DNA of 7,609 nucleotides, from positions 1-7,609 of the forward strand of contig CABSXY010000088.1 in assembly GCA_902481695.1 (NCBI GenBank), in the 5' to 3' direction. Each line of letters begins with the position of its first letter. The stretch's first letter is position 1. The stretch is from an uncultured Haemophilus sp. (GTDB lineage: Bacteria > Pseudomonadota > Gammaproteobacteria > Enterobacterales > Pasteurellaceae). The notes under the pieces are model-generated. The model was not told the DNA's origin and searched no databases. It saw nothing but the letters and a program-made list of their open reading frames with translations. Positions 1-5,960 of the stretch are shown here, in pieces. The translations under genes and the position numbers were made by a program.

Positions 1-291
1 GTATTTAATATCTTGTTCCAACGCGCTATTGGCGTTGGTAAAAAGGTTCGGACCAATACAGGCATTGCGAATACACCTGTGTCTGTTAGTTACACGGCGG
101 TTAACTTGGCGGAAGATAGCTTAGATAAACCACTTTCAGAAGCAACAGTCCTCATCTTAGGGGCTGGTACCATGAGTGAGTTTACAGCTACACATCTTCA
201 AGCAAAGGGCGTAAAATCCATATTCGTATCAAATCGAACTTTTACCAAAGCGGAAGCCTTGGCGAAGAAATTTAATGGGCAAGCTATTAAG
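1..291 (+). pseudogene. hemA: hemA fragment: glutamyl-tRNA reductase, middle part only
   Basis: HemA reduces glutamyl-tRNA(Glu) with NADPH to glutamate-1-semialdehyde, the first committed step of C5-pathway haem synthesis. The translation aligns from memory with E. coli HemA from about residue 140 to 232. Recognisable parts are the LFQRAIGVGKKVRTNTGI helix, the SVSYTAVNLA stretch, the glycine-rich nucleotide loop VLILGAGTMSE, and the SNRTFTKAEALA segment that follows the second strand. The catalytic cysteine lies in the N-terminal domain, outside the window. The rest of the NADPH domain and the whole dimerisation domain (roughly the last 185 residues) are missing, because the frame continues into LacZ. 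Identity is firm; loss of function is inferred from the truncation. A complete hemA could exist elsewhere in the genome. The exact right boundary is uncertain because codons 92-100 (NGQAIKFKG) could come from either gene. Confidence 0.85.
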
Positions 292-2373
292 TTTAAAGGT
301 TTTAATTGCCATGATAGCGATCCGAAAACGGGTTATGTCATTAGTCGAGAACAAGCGTTGCAAGATTTACGCTTAATGAAACAGCATAATTTTAATGCTA
401 TTCGTACAGCGCATTATCCTAATGCACCTTGGTTTACTGAATTGTGTGATGAATATGGTTTTTATGTGATTGCGGAAAGTGATATTGAATCACACGGTAC
501 GAATGCGGTTTATGTGGAGTCGCCAGAAACAAGTATTTTGTTAGGGGTAAAAACAGAGATTGATCATGAAGCAATTCGTCAAAAAACAATCGACAATTAT
601 TGCTATATGGCTCGAAGCCCTGAATTTAATCAAGCCATTTTAGACCGCACTTATGCCAATGTTGAGCGAGATAAAAATCGTCCTTCTATCGTGATTTGGT
701 CATTAGGGAATGAAAGTGGCTACGGTGAGAACTTTGAGCAAGCTTCCGCTTGGGTGAAACAGCGCGATCCAAGTCGCTTAGTACATTATGAAAATGCGAT
801 CTTTCAACATTCAGCCCATCAAAATGACACATCCAATTTAGATTTTCATAGCGAAATGTATACCAGTACGGAAGAATTGGATGCTTATTTTGCCGATGCC
901 CAAAATCAAAAGCCGTATCTTTTCTGTGAATATTTGCATGCGATGGGGAATTCTTGCGGAGACACAGAAGATTATTTCCAAGCGATGGAACGATATGCAG
1001 GCGCTTGTGGTGGCTTTGTGTGGGAGTGGTGCAATCATTCCCCTTATTTGCCAAATTCAAGCAAGATGGGCTATGGCGGAGATTTTAATGACATACCGAA
1101 TGACGGTAATTTTTGTGCTGATGGATTGGTGACGGCAGACCGTCAAATTCAAAGCAATTTGTTGGAATACAAGAATGTGTATCGTCCAATTCGAGCTGCA
1201 TTAAAAAATGGTCATGTTGAATTCAAAAATTATTTGGATTTTACGGATGCGGCAGAGGCTATTTCGATTCATTATCAAATCACCGAGGATTTTTCGGTTG
1301 TACAAGAAGGCCAAATTGAGAATTTAAAAATAGCACCAAAATCAACCGCTCTTTTGCCTTTACCATTTCCAGCAAGTAACGGTTCATTACAAATTTTGAC
1401 CTTGACCTATCATCAAAAAACAGAAACAGGTTTAATTCCCCAAGGGCATTGTTTGGGATTTGATCAGATTATTTTGTCAGAGCAATCACAATTCTTCACA
1501 AATGAACTCAAATCAAATCATCACCCGATTTCTGTTTCAGAGCATGCCAATTTAATTTCAGTTAAAGCGGCAGATATTGAATACCAGTTTGATCAATATA
1601 AAGGCACAATTCAACAAATTAGAAAAGATGGCGAGCCTTGGTTAAATCAATCTACTGATTTCAATATTTGGCGAGCGCCTTTGGATAACGATAGTTTAAT
1701 GAAAGCACATTGGCTTGCTGCGGGTTACGATCGTGCGACGAGTCGTGTTTATGATTACCGTTTAACCAAGCAGGAAAGTGCGGTTGAAATTACCTTTAAA
1801 TTAGGATTGGTTGCCGTATCAAAAGCGCGAATTCTGACATTGAATGTGGTGTATCGTATTGAGCAAAATGGGCTACTTCGCATCAATATTCATGCTGAAA
1901 AACAACCGCACTTGCCATTCTTACCACGTTTTGGCTTGCGTTTTTTCCTTAACCAAGGATTTAATCAAGTGGAGTATGTGGGCTATGGCCCAACGGAAAG
2001 TTATCTGGATAAGCATCACGCCACGGCTTTAGGTCGTTATAAAACAACGCCAGAAAGTAATCATGTGCCTTATTTGAAACCGCAAGAAAATGGCAGTCAC
2101 TATGGTTGTACTGAAGTGAAGGTGGCGAATTTGTCTGATTGCTTTACCGTGCAAAGTCATGCGCCTTTTAGTATGAATGTTTCCCCTTACTCTCAAGAAG
2201 AATTGGGTAGTAAAAAGCACCAATATGATTTGGAGAAAAGTGGCAGTATAATCTTGTGTGTGGATTATAAAATGAGTGGGGTAGGTTCTAATTCTTGTGG
2301 ACCTGCGTTAAAAGCGCAATATCGTTTGAATGAGACGGAGTGGGATTGGTCGATCTCGTTACAAATTAACTAA
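1..2373 (+). CDS. HemA-LacZ in-frame fusion, 5' end beyond the window
   Basis: One uninterrupted frame runs from the first base to the TAA at 2371-2373 and encodes two unrelated enzymes in succession. Codons 1 to about 95 read as the interdomain helix and first half of the NADPH-binding domain of glutamyl-tRNA reductase. From about codon 97 the protein is a GH2 beta-galactosidase through to its natural C-terminus. There is no start codon of its own here. The TTG at 13 is an internal HemA leucine codon, since HemA-like residues (VFNI) precede it in frame, so the true start lies left of base 1. The fused protein lacks the HemA C-terminal half and about the first 350 LacZ residues, including the positions equal to E. 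coli Asn102 and Asp201 that help form the sugar site. I therefore infer that neither activity survives. The absence of any stop or frameshift in the LacZ part suggests a recent join or an assembly chimera. Automatic annotation would probably call this beta-galactosidase. Confidence 0.85.
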   Translation, partial: VFNILFQRAIGVGKKVRTNTGIANTPVSVSYTAVNLAEDSLDKPLSEATVLILGAGTMSEFTATHLQAKGVKSIFVSNRTFTKAEALAKKFNGQAIKFKGFNCHDSDPKTGYVISREQALQDLRLMKQHNFNAIRTAHYPNAPWFTELCDEYGFYVIAESDIESHGTNAVYVESPETSILLGVKTEIDHEAIRQKTIDNYCYMARSPEFNQAILDRTYANVERDKNRPSIVIWSLGNESGYGENFEQASAWVKQRDPSRLVHYENAIFQHSAHQNDTSNLDFHSEMYTSTEELDAYFADAQNQKPYLFCEYLHAMGNSCGDTEDYFQAMERYAGACGGFVWEWCNHSPYLPNSSKMGYGGDFNDIPNDGNFCADGLVTADRQIQSNLLEYKNVYRPIRAALKNGHVEFKNYLDFTDAAEAISIHYQITEDFSVVQEGQIENLKIAPKSTALLPLPFPASNGSLQILTLTYHQKTETGLIPQGHCLGFDQIILSEQSQFFTNELKSNHHPISVSEHANLISVKAADIEYQFDQYKGTIQQIRKDGEPWLNQSTDFNIWRAPLDNDSLMKAHWLAAGYDRATSRVYDYRLTKQESAVEITFKLGLVAVSKARILTLNVVYRIEQNGLLRINIHAEKQPHLPFLPRFGLRFFLNQGFNQVEYVGYGPTESYLDKHHATALGRYKTTPESNHVPYLKPQENGSHYGCTEVKVANLSDCFTVQSHAPFSMNVSPYSQEELGSKKHQYDLEKSGSIILCVDYKMSGVGSNSCGPALKAQYRLNETEWDWSISLQIN
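274..2373 (+). pseudogene. lacZ: lacZ fragment: GH2 beta-galactosidase lacking its N-terminal third
   Basis: LacZ hydrolyses lactose to glucose and galactose in the cytoplasm. The retained part, about 690 codons, matches E. coli LacZ from near residue 353 to the end (the family is about 1000-1030 aa). Visible landmarks, with codons counted from window base 1: the GH2 segment IRTAHYPNAP; magnesium ligands in DIESHG (Glu163, His165); the acid/base Glu238 in WSLGNESG; the nucleophile Glu310 in LFCEYLHAMGN; the substrate-platform motif GGFVWEW; the domain-5 entry NIWRAPLDND; and the C-terminal SGVGSNSCGPAL. Domains 1 and 2 and the start of the TIM barrel are absent. The usually conserved GVNRH is GFNCH here, with Cys103 in place of Arg. 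An uptake signal at 1776-1784 encodes Ser-Ala-Val, suggesting that lacZ has long resided in this lineage. No lac repressor or permease is in view. Confidence 0.88.
1776..1784 (+). repeat. DNA uptake signal sequence in the lacZ part
   Basis: Exact AAGTGCGGT followed by the A/T-rich tail (TGAAATTA) of the extended signal; it encodes Ser-Ala-Val in the domain-5 region of LacZ. Confidence 0.9.
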
Positions 2374-2384
2374 GATTAAATAAA

Positions 2385-2414
2385 AAAAGTGCGGTTGAAA
2401 TTAACCGCACTTTT
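2385..2414. terminator. bidirectional terminator made of an inverted uptake-signal pair
   Basis: A 12-bp perfect stem (2385-2396 against 2403-2414) encloses a 6-base loop. Each arm contains one complete 9-base uptake signal, at 2387-2395 (plus) and 2404-2412 (minus). On the minus strand the stem runs into seven T residues and then ATTT. On the plus strand four T of the stem are followed by ATGTTTTT. It lies 11 bases past the LacZ stop and 16 bases past the grxA stop, so it can end transcription of both convergent genes. Paired uptake signals acting as terminators are well known in Haemophilus. Confidence 0.9.
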
Positions 2415-2430
2415 ATGTTTTTAGCAAAAA

Positions 2431-2694
2431 TTAAGCAACAACGTTAAATTGTTCTTTCATTAATGCTTCGAAATCAGTGCAACCGCCGATTGGTTTCTCA
2501 TCGATAAAGATTTGTGGCACAGTTTCCACTTCTTTACCGACAGATTTTGATAAATCTGCTTTAGAAATGCCTTCAGCGATAATATCTACATAGCGATAAT
2601 CGAAATCCGCTACTTCACCTTTTAATTTTTCAGCAAGGTTTTTTGCACGTACACAATAAGGGCAGCCTGGACGACCAAAAATAACTACGAACAT
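2431..2694 (-). CDS. grxA: glutaredoxin 1
   Basis: This is a cytoplasmic glutathione-dependent dithiol oxidoreductase that reduces protein disulfides and mixed disulfides, with ribonucleotide reductase as the classic partner. It has 87 aa against 85 in E. coli GrxA, and near-colinear sequence. The redox motif CPYC is at residues 11-14, directly after the first strand (VVIFGRPG). The cis-proline loop TVP is at 58-60, and the glutathione-contacting GGCTDF is at 70-75. In E. coli this last motif has Tyr72, whereas here residue 72 is a third cysteine. A good ribosome-binding site (AAGGAA, complement of 2701-2706) lies 6 bases before the ATG. The gene diverges from rimK across a 130-base gap and ends at the uptake-signal terminator shared with the LacZ frame. 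In E. coli grxA and rimK lie close together on one strand with ybjC between them; the pairing is kept here but the orientation differs. Confidence 0.95.
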   Translation of the reverse strand: MFVVIFGRPGCPYCVRAKNLAEKLKGEVADFDYRYVDIIAEGISKADLSKSVGKEVETVPQIFIDEKPIGGCTDFEALMKEQFNVVA

Positions 2695-2729
2695 AAAATT
2701 TTCCTTTTATTTAAACAAAATTCCTAATG

Positions 2730-2758
2730 ATTTTACTCTATTTCCACAAAAGCAGAAA
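2730..2758 (-). promoter_or_regulatory. possible grxA promoter
   Basis: On the minus strand TAAAAT (2735-2730) can serve as a -10 box, giving a start near 2723 and a leader of about 28 bases that contains the grxA ribosome-binding site. The hexamer 17 bases upstream (TTTCTG, 2758-2753) matches the -35 consensus poorly. No OxyR-type operator was evident. This is a weak call made by eye. Confidence 0.35.
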
Positions 2759-2762
2759 CCAT

Positions 2763-2815
2763 TTTTCAGGATTATTGTGATTGGTGTAATATATCAACAC
2801 CTCTTTGCCTAAGGA
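2763..2815 (+). promoter_or_regulatory. rimK promoter and ribosome-binding site
   Basis: TTTTCA (2763-2768) and TAATAT (2787-2792) make a plausible sigma-70 pair with an 18-base spacer, predicting a start near 2799. AAGGA at 2811-2815 sits 9 bases before the rimK ATG at 2825 and fixes that start. The -35 overlaps the region of the divergent grxA promoter, so the two may interfere or be co-regulated (inference). Confidence 0.5.
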
Positions 2816-2824
2816 TATAACTGA

Positions 2825-3724
2825 ATGAAATTATTGATGCTTTGCCGTGAGCCTCGCCTTTATAGCTGCCAGCGTTTAAAAGAAGCAGCAGAAAGTTGCG
2901 GGCATCAAATGGATATTTTAGATCCTAATCGTTGCATTTTAAAACTCGACAAAAATCAACCGCACTTTTCTTTGTATTATCAACAAAATGCAGAAAGTGA
3001 GCCTTATTTATTGCCTGATTATGATGCGGTGTTACCACGCTTTGGGACGACAAGCACCCAAATGGGCTGTGCGGTATTGCGACATTTCCAAGGAAAAGGT
3101 GTCTATTGCCTTAATAAAGAACAGGCATTTTTAGCTGCACGCGATAAATGGCGAAGTTTGCAGATGTTATTAGAGCAAGGTATTGCAGTACCGAGTTCAG
3201 TCTTATCCGGTTGTGAAGTTGAGCCGAAACAAGCCATTAAGCAAACAACCGCTCCAATGATTATTAAAACCTTAAAAGGCTCACAAGGGATTGGTGTGAT
3301 TTTAGCTGATCGACCACAAAGTGCGGTCAGTATTTTAGAAACATTAAAAGATGCGAATGTCCCCGTCTTGTTACAAGATTTTGTCGAAGAGGCAAAAGGG
3401 ACAGATATTCGCTGTTTTGTGATCGGTGATAAAGTCGTCGCCACAATGCAGCGTATTGGACAAGATGGCGAGTTTCGTGCAAATTTTCATCGTGGTGGCA
3501 CTGCAGAAAAAGTTAAACTCACTGAAGAGGAAAAATCCATTGCCATTCGTGCAACTAAAGCCTTAGGGCTTGCGGTAGCCGGTGTTGATTTGATTCGTTC
3601 AAAAGAAGGGTTATTGGTGCTTGAAGTGAATGCTAGCCCGGGGTTAGAAATGATTGAGAAAACCAGTGGCATTGATATTGCATTGCAGATGATCTTGTTT
3701 TTAGAACAGCAAGTGAAACAATAA
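2825..3724 (+). CDS. rimK: ribosomal protein S6--L-glutamate ligase (ATP-grasp)
   Basis: RimK is a cytoplasmic ATP-grasp ligase that adds glutamate residues to the C-terminus of ribosomal protein S6. It has 299 aa; E. coli RimK has 300. The N-terminal preATP-grasp fold begins MKLLMLCREPRLYSCQRLKEAA. The central region contains the AARDKWRSLQML segment and the ATP-binding glycine loop KGSQGIG at residues 151-157. DIRCFVIGDKVVATMQR and FRANFHRGG follow, and then the C-terminal metal-binding LEVNASPG with Glu267 and Asn269. The ending EKTSGIDIALQMI is typical of the family. Two uptake signals lie inside the gene (2959-2967 encoding Pro-His-Phe, 3319-3327 encoding Ser-Ala-Val), each tolerated in a poorly conserved stretch. 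The gene appears monocistronic, with its own promoter and a terminator straight after the stop. Related ATP-grasp ligases with other acceptors exist, so the substrate is inferred from strong overall similarity. Confidence 0.94.
   Translation: MKLLMLCREPRLYSCQRLKEAAESCGHQMDILDPNRCILKLDKNQPHFSLYYQQNAESEPYLLPDYDAVLPRFGTTSTQMGCAVLRHFQGKGVYCLNKEQAFLAARDKWRSLQMLLEQGIAVPSSVLSGCEVEPKQAIKQTTAPMIIKTLKGSQGIGVILADRPQSAVSILETLKDANVPVLLQDFVEEAKGTDIRCFVIGDKVVATMQRIGQDGEFRANFHRGGTAEKVKLTEEEKSIAIRATKALGLAVAGVDLIRSKEGLLVLEVNASPGLEMIEKTSGIDIALQMILFLEQQVKQ
2959..2967 (-). repeat. DNA uptake signal sequence in rimK
   Basis: Exact ACCGCACTT, the complement of the Haemophilus core uptake signal; it encodes Pro-His-Phe in rimK. 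Confidence 0.9.
3319..3327 (+). repeat. DNA uptake signal sequence in rimK
   Basis: Exact AAGTGCGGT core; it encodes Ser-Ala-Val in rimK, one of the reading frames favoured by coding uptake signals. Confidence 0.9.
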
Positions 3725-3729
3725 AAGAA

Positions 3730-3757
3730 AAGGGCGAAGCATATCATGTTCGCCCTT
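3730..3757. terminator. terminator between convergent rimK and the chalcone-isomerase-like gene
   Basis: A 9-bp stem, AAGGGCGAA (3730-3738) against TTCGCCCTT (3749-3757), has a 10-base loop that can pair further as CAT/ATG with one bulged G. On the minus strand it is followed by a T-rich stretch (TTCTTTTAT), a good factor-independent terminator for the minus-strand gene whose stop is at 3763. The plus-strand tail (GTTGTTTA) is weaker, but the hairpin starts only six bases past the rimK stop. Confidence 0.8.
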
Positions 3758-3762
3758 GTTGT

Positions 3763-4377
3763 TTATCCTTTTGCCTCTTGTTTAAAATCGTAATTTGGTG
3801 GTAGTTCCGGCATCGTATTTTCTTCATCAAAAGGCTCGCTTGCCGGTTGATGTTGAAATTCTTTGCTATCGTGAGCCGGTTTTTCTTTACCTAATAATTG
3901 CGGTTGTAATTTGATAAAACTACTTTTATCTGAAAGCCACACATTAATAAACGCTTGTGTAAATTTTTGATCGAATTCGTGATCTAACACGGTGTCATTT
4001 AACACAAAATAGCCTTTATCCGCTAAGGCAACAAAATTTAAGATGTCGTTTGGTGAAAAATCAGGGAAGATTTCCTGCATTTTTTTGAGCCATGCCGTGG
4101 TGTCATCTTTACTTAAATTTTGTGACTCCATTTCTTTGGCTAAAGCAATGGCGAAGTTTTTTCCTTCTACTGGTTTTTCATATTTAATCGAAAACATTAA
4201 CGGACGTTCATTCTTTTCGTATGAACCCGTTTCAGAATACAAGCCGACAGTGTAAACATGGAATGGCCCCCATGTGTATTCAGCATTGCCAACTGGTTGC
4301 CATTGGGCAAAAAGTGCGGTGGAAAATAAGGCTGAAATGGCAGCAATAATAAATTTCAGTTTCATAGTTTTTTTCAT
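3763..4377 (-). CDS. secreted chalcone-isomerase-like protein
   Basis: The protein has 204 aa from the ATG at 4377. A longer frame to 4461 exists, but it would read back through the fumC terminator and the putative promoter. Residues 1-24 form a classic signal peptide: charged MKKTMKLK, a hydrophobic core, and a signal peptidase I site ALFA|QW, so the mature protein is predicted to be periplasmic. An alternative start is Met5. The mature part resembles bacterial chalcone-isomerase-like proteins (the Chalcone_3 type): an early YTWGPFHVYTVGLYSE strand, PLMFSIKYEKPV, then WLKKMQEIFPDF, a GYFVLND turn, and FTQAFINVWLS near residue 165. The last 35 residues are acidic and proline-rich and look disordered. 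Bacterial members have no demonstrated enzyme activity that I know of, and relatives of this fold bind fatty acids, so no substrate is claimed. An uptake signal encodes part of the signal peptide. Family assignment is from remembered pattern similarity and is moderately sure. Confidence 0.72.
   Translation of the reverse strand: MKKTMKLKFIIAAISALFSTALFAQWQPVGNAEYTWGPFHVYTVGLYSETGSYEKNERPLMFSIKYEKPVEGKNFAIALAKEMESQNLSKDDTTAWLKKMQEIFPDFSPNDILNFVALADKGYFVLNDTVLDHEFDQKFTQAFINVWLSDKSSFIKLQPQLLGKEKPAHDSKEFQHQPASEPFDEENTMPELPPNYDFKQEAKG
4312..4320 (+). repeat. DNA uptake signal sequence in a signal-peptide region
   Basis: Exact AAGTGCGGT on the plus strand. On the coding (minus) strand it reads Thr-Ala-Leu, residues 20-22, just before the predicted signal peptidase cut. 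Confidence 0.9.
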
Positions 4378-4395
4378 GTCAAAAATATTGCCGTG

Positions 4396-4426
4396 ATTAT
4401 AACAAAAAAGCCCTTTAAAAAAACAA
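4396..4426 (-). promoter_or_regulatory. probable promoter of the chalcone-isomerase-like gene
   Basis: A perfect TATAAT lies on the minus strand at 4401-4396, predicting a start near 4389 and a leader of about 12 bases to the ATG at 4377. The -35 is poor (TTGTTT at 4426-4421 with a long 19-base spacer). Because it lies downstream of the fumC terminator, it implies independent transcription of the secreted protein. There is no clear purine-rich ribosome-binding site in the short leader. Confidence 0.5.
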
Positions 4427-4430
4427 ATAA

Positions 4431-4453
4431 AAAGGCAGGATATACCTGCCTTT
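4431..4453 (-). terminator. fumC transcription terminator
   Basis: A 9-bp stem, AAAGGCAGG (4431-4439) against CCTGCCTTT (4445-4453), has a 5-base loop. It lies 22 bases past the fumC stop and is followed on the minus strand by TTATTTGTTTTTTT, a strong U-tract. Confidence 0.85.
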
Positions 4454-4475
4454 GACACCAAATTATTGGGTGAGT

Positions 4476-5870
4476 TTATTTTAAGCTACCCACCATATCT
4501 TCTGGACGAACCCATTTATCGAAATCTTCGGCTGAAACTAAGCCTAAGTTAATTGCTTCTTCACGCAAGGTTGTACCATTTTTGTGTGCAGTTTTCGCAA
4601 TTTTCGCTGCATTTTCGTAACCGATATGGGTATTAAGTGCGGTCACTAACATCAATGAATTTTCCAATTGTTGTTTAATGCGTGGGTAGTTTGGTTGAAT
4701 ACCGGTTGCGCAGTGTTCATCAAATGATACGCAAGCATCACCCAATAATTGTGCAGATTGTAAGAAATTCGCCACCATGACAGGGTTAAATACGTTTAAT
4801 TGGAAGTGACCTTGTGAGCCAACGAAAGAGATAGTGGTATCGTTACCGAATACTTGTGCACATACCATGGTTAATGCTTCACATTGAGTTGGGTTTACTT
4901 TACCCGGCATGATTGAAGAGCCTGGTTCATTTTCAGGAATTAAAATTTCACCGATACCAGAACGAGGACCAGACGCTAATAAACGAATGTCGTTTGCAAT
5001 TTTGAATAAGCTCATCGCTAATTGTTTAATTGCACCGTGAGTTTCCACAATCGCATCGTGTGCGGCTAACGCTTCAAATTTGTTTTCCGCAGTCACGAAT
5101 GGTAAGCCAGTGAATTTTGCGATGTAATCTGCCACTTTCACATCATAGCCTTTTGGTGTGTTCAAACCAGTACCCACAGCAGTACCACCAAGTGCTAATT
5201 GACTTAAGTGTGGAAGGGTATTTCTTAGTGCACGTAAACCGAAATCTAATTGTGCGGCGTATGCAGAGAATTCTTGGCCTAATGTTAATGGGGTTGCATC
5301 CATTAAGTGAGTACGGCCAATTTTTACCACATCTTTAAATTCTGCAGATTTTTTAGCGAAGGTTTTTTGTAAACGTTCTACACAAGGAATAGTGTGTTCA
5401 ACCACTTTTTTGTATGCCGCAATGTGCATTGCAGTTGGGAAAGTATCATTTGAAGATTGGGATTTGTTCACATCATCATTTGGATGGATGAATGATTTTT
5501 CACCTAATTTACCACCATGTAAAACGTGAGCACGGTTAGCCACGACTTCGTTCACGTTCATGTTTGATTGTGTACCTGAACCGGTTTGCCAAATGACTAA
5601 TGGGAATTGGTCGTCTAATTTTCCTGCAAGGATTTCATCACAGGCGGTTGCGATTAAATCACGTTTCTCTGCAGGTAATACACCTAAATCATAGTTTGCA
5701 AAAGCCGCGGCTTTTTTCAAATAACCGAACGCTTCAATAATTTCGTGCGGCATAGAGGCTGCCGGACCAATTTTGAAGTTGTTACGGGAACGTTCGGTTT
5801 GTGCTGCCCAGTATTTATCTGCAGGAACTTGAACTTCGCCCATAGTGTCTTTTTCAATACGAAATGCCAT
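4476..5870 (-). CDS. fumC: class II fumarate hydratase
   Basis: FumC is the iron-free, oxygen-stable fumarase that interconverts fumarate and L-malate in the TCA cycle as a cytoplasmic homotetramer. It has 464 aa (E. coli 467), with residue numbering that stays in register with E. coli through the active site. The opening FRIEKDTMGEVQVPADKYW is typical. The catalytic Thr187-His188 pair lies in GRTHLMDATPLTLGQE. The superfamily signature GSSIMPGKVNP supplies the catalytic serine (Ser318, Ser319). The SGSGTQSNMN-type loop is TGSGTQSNMNVNEV here. The class II length and absence of an Fe-S class I architecture exclude FumA/B; aspartase and argininosuccinate lyase share the fold but not these details. 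AGGAGT (complement of 5876-5881) lies 5 bases before the ATG, an excellent ribosome-binding site. The gene has its own terminator and a probable CRP-activated promoter upstream, and diverges from holC. An uptake signal at 4635-4643 encodes Thr410-Ala-Leu. Confidence 0.97.
   Translation of the reverse strand: MAFRIEKDTMGEVQVPADKYWAAQTERSRNNFKIGPAASMPHEIIEAFGYLKKAAAFANYDLGVLPAEKRDLIATACDEILAGKLDDQFPLVIWQTGSGTQSNMNVNEVVANRAHVLHGGKLGEKSFIHPNDDVNKSQSSNDTFPTAMHIAAYKKVVEHTIPCVERLQKTFAKKSAEFKDVVKIGRTHLMDATPLTLGQEFSAYAAQLDFGLRALRNTLPHLSQLALGGTAVGTGLNTPKGYDVKVADYIAKFTGLPFVTAENKFEALAAHDAIVETHGAIKQLAMSLFKIANDIRLLASGPRSGIGEILIPENEPGSSIMPGKVNPTQCEALTMVCAQVFGNDTTISFVGSQGHFQLNVFNPVMVANFLQSAQLLGDACVSFDEHCATGIQPNYPRIKQQLENSLMLVTALNTHIGYENAAKIAKTAHKNGTTLREEAINLGLVSAEDFDKWVRPEDMVGSLK
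4635..4643 (+). repeat. DNA uptake signal sequence in fumC
   Basis: Exact AAGTGCGGT; it reads Thr-Ala-Leu (residues 410-412) on the fumC coding strand. Confidence 0.9.
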
Positions 5871-5910
5871 GTGATACTCCTATCATCAAAAATAAAAACA
5901 AATCTCGAAA

Positions 5911-5919
5911 ATTCTAACA
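5911..5919 (-). promoter_or_regulatory. fumC extended -10 promoter
   Basis: On the minus strand the sequence TGTTAGAAT (5919-5911) is an extended -10 element, TGn followed by TAGAAT. The predicted start is near 5904, giving a leader of about 33 bases that includes the AGGAGT ribosome-binding site. No convincing -35 lies 16-18 bases upstream, which suits a promoter dependent on an activator such as CRP bound at 5967-5982. Confidence 0.55.
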
Positions 5920-5960
5920 CCTACGAGTTATGAATGGAATGTAACATAAAGGTAAAAAGT

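Noticed and set aside
13..15. TTG as the start codon of a 786-residue protein
   Set aside because: The frame is open to base 1 and the upstream codons also read as HemA, so this is an internal leucine and the real start is outside the window.
686..1060. Minus-strand open frame of 124 codons
   Set aside because: It lies wholly inside the LacZ coding region, has no ribosome-binding site or recognisable domain, and has the odd composition of an antisense shadow.
1..2373. A genuine bifunctional HemA-LacZ enzyme
   Set aside because: Both partners lack domains essential for catalysis (HemA C-terminal half; LacZ domains 1-2 with sugar-site residues), and no metabolic link between them is known.
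4378..4461. N-terminal extension of the chalcone-isomerase-like protein to a start at 4461
   Set aside because: It would place the start inside the fumC terminator, upstream of the TATAAT box, and would hide an otherwise textbook signal peptide.
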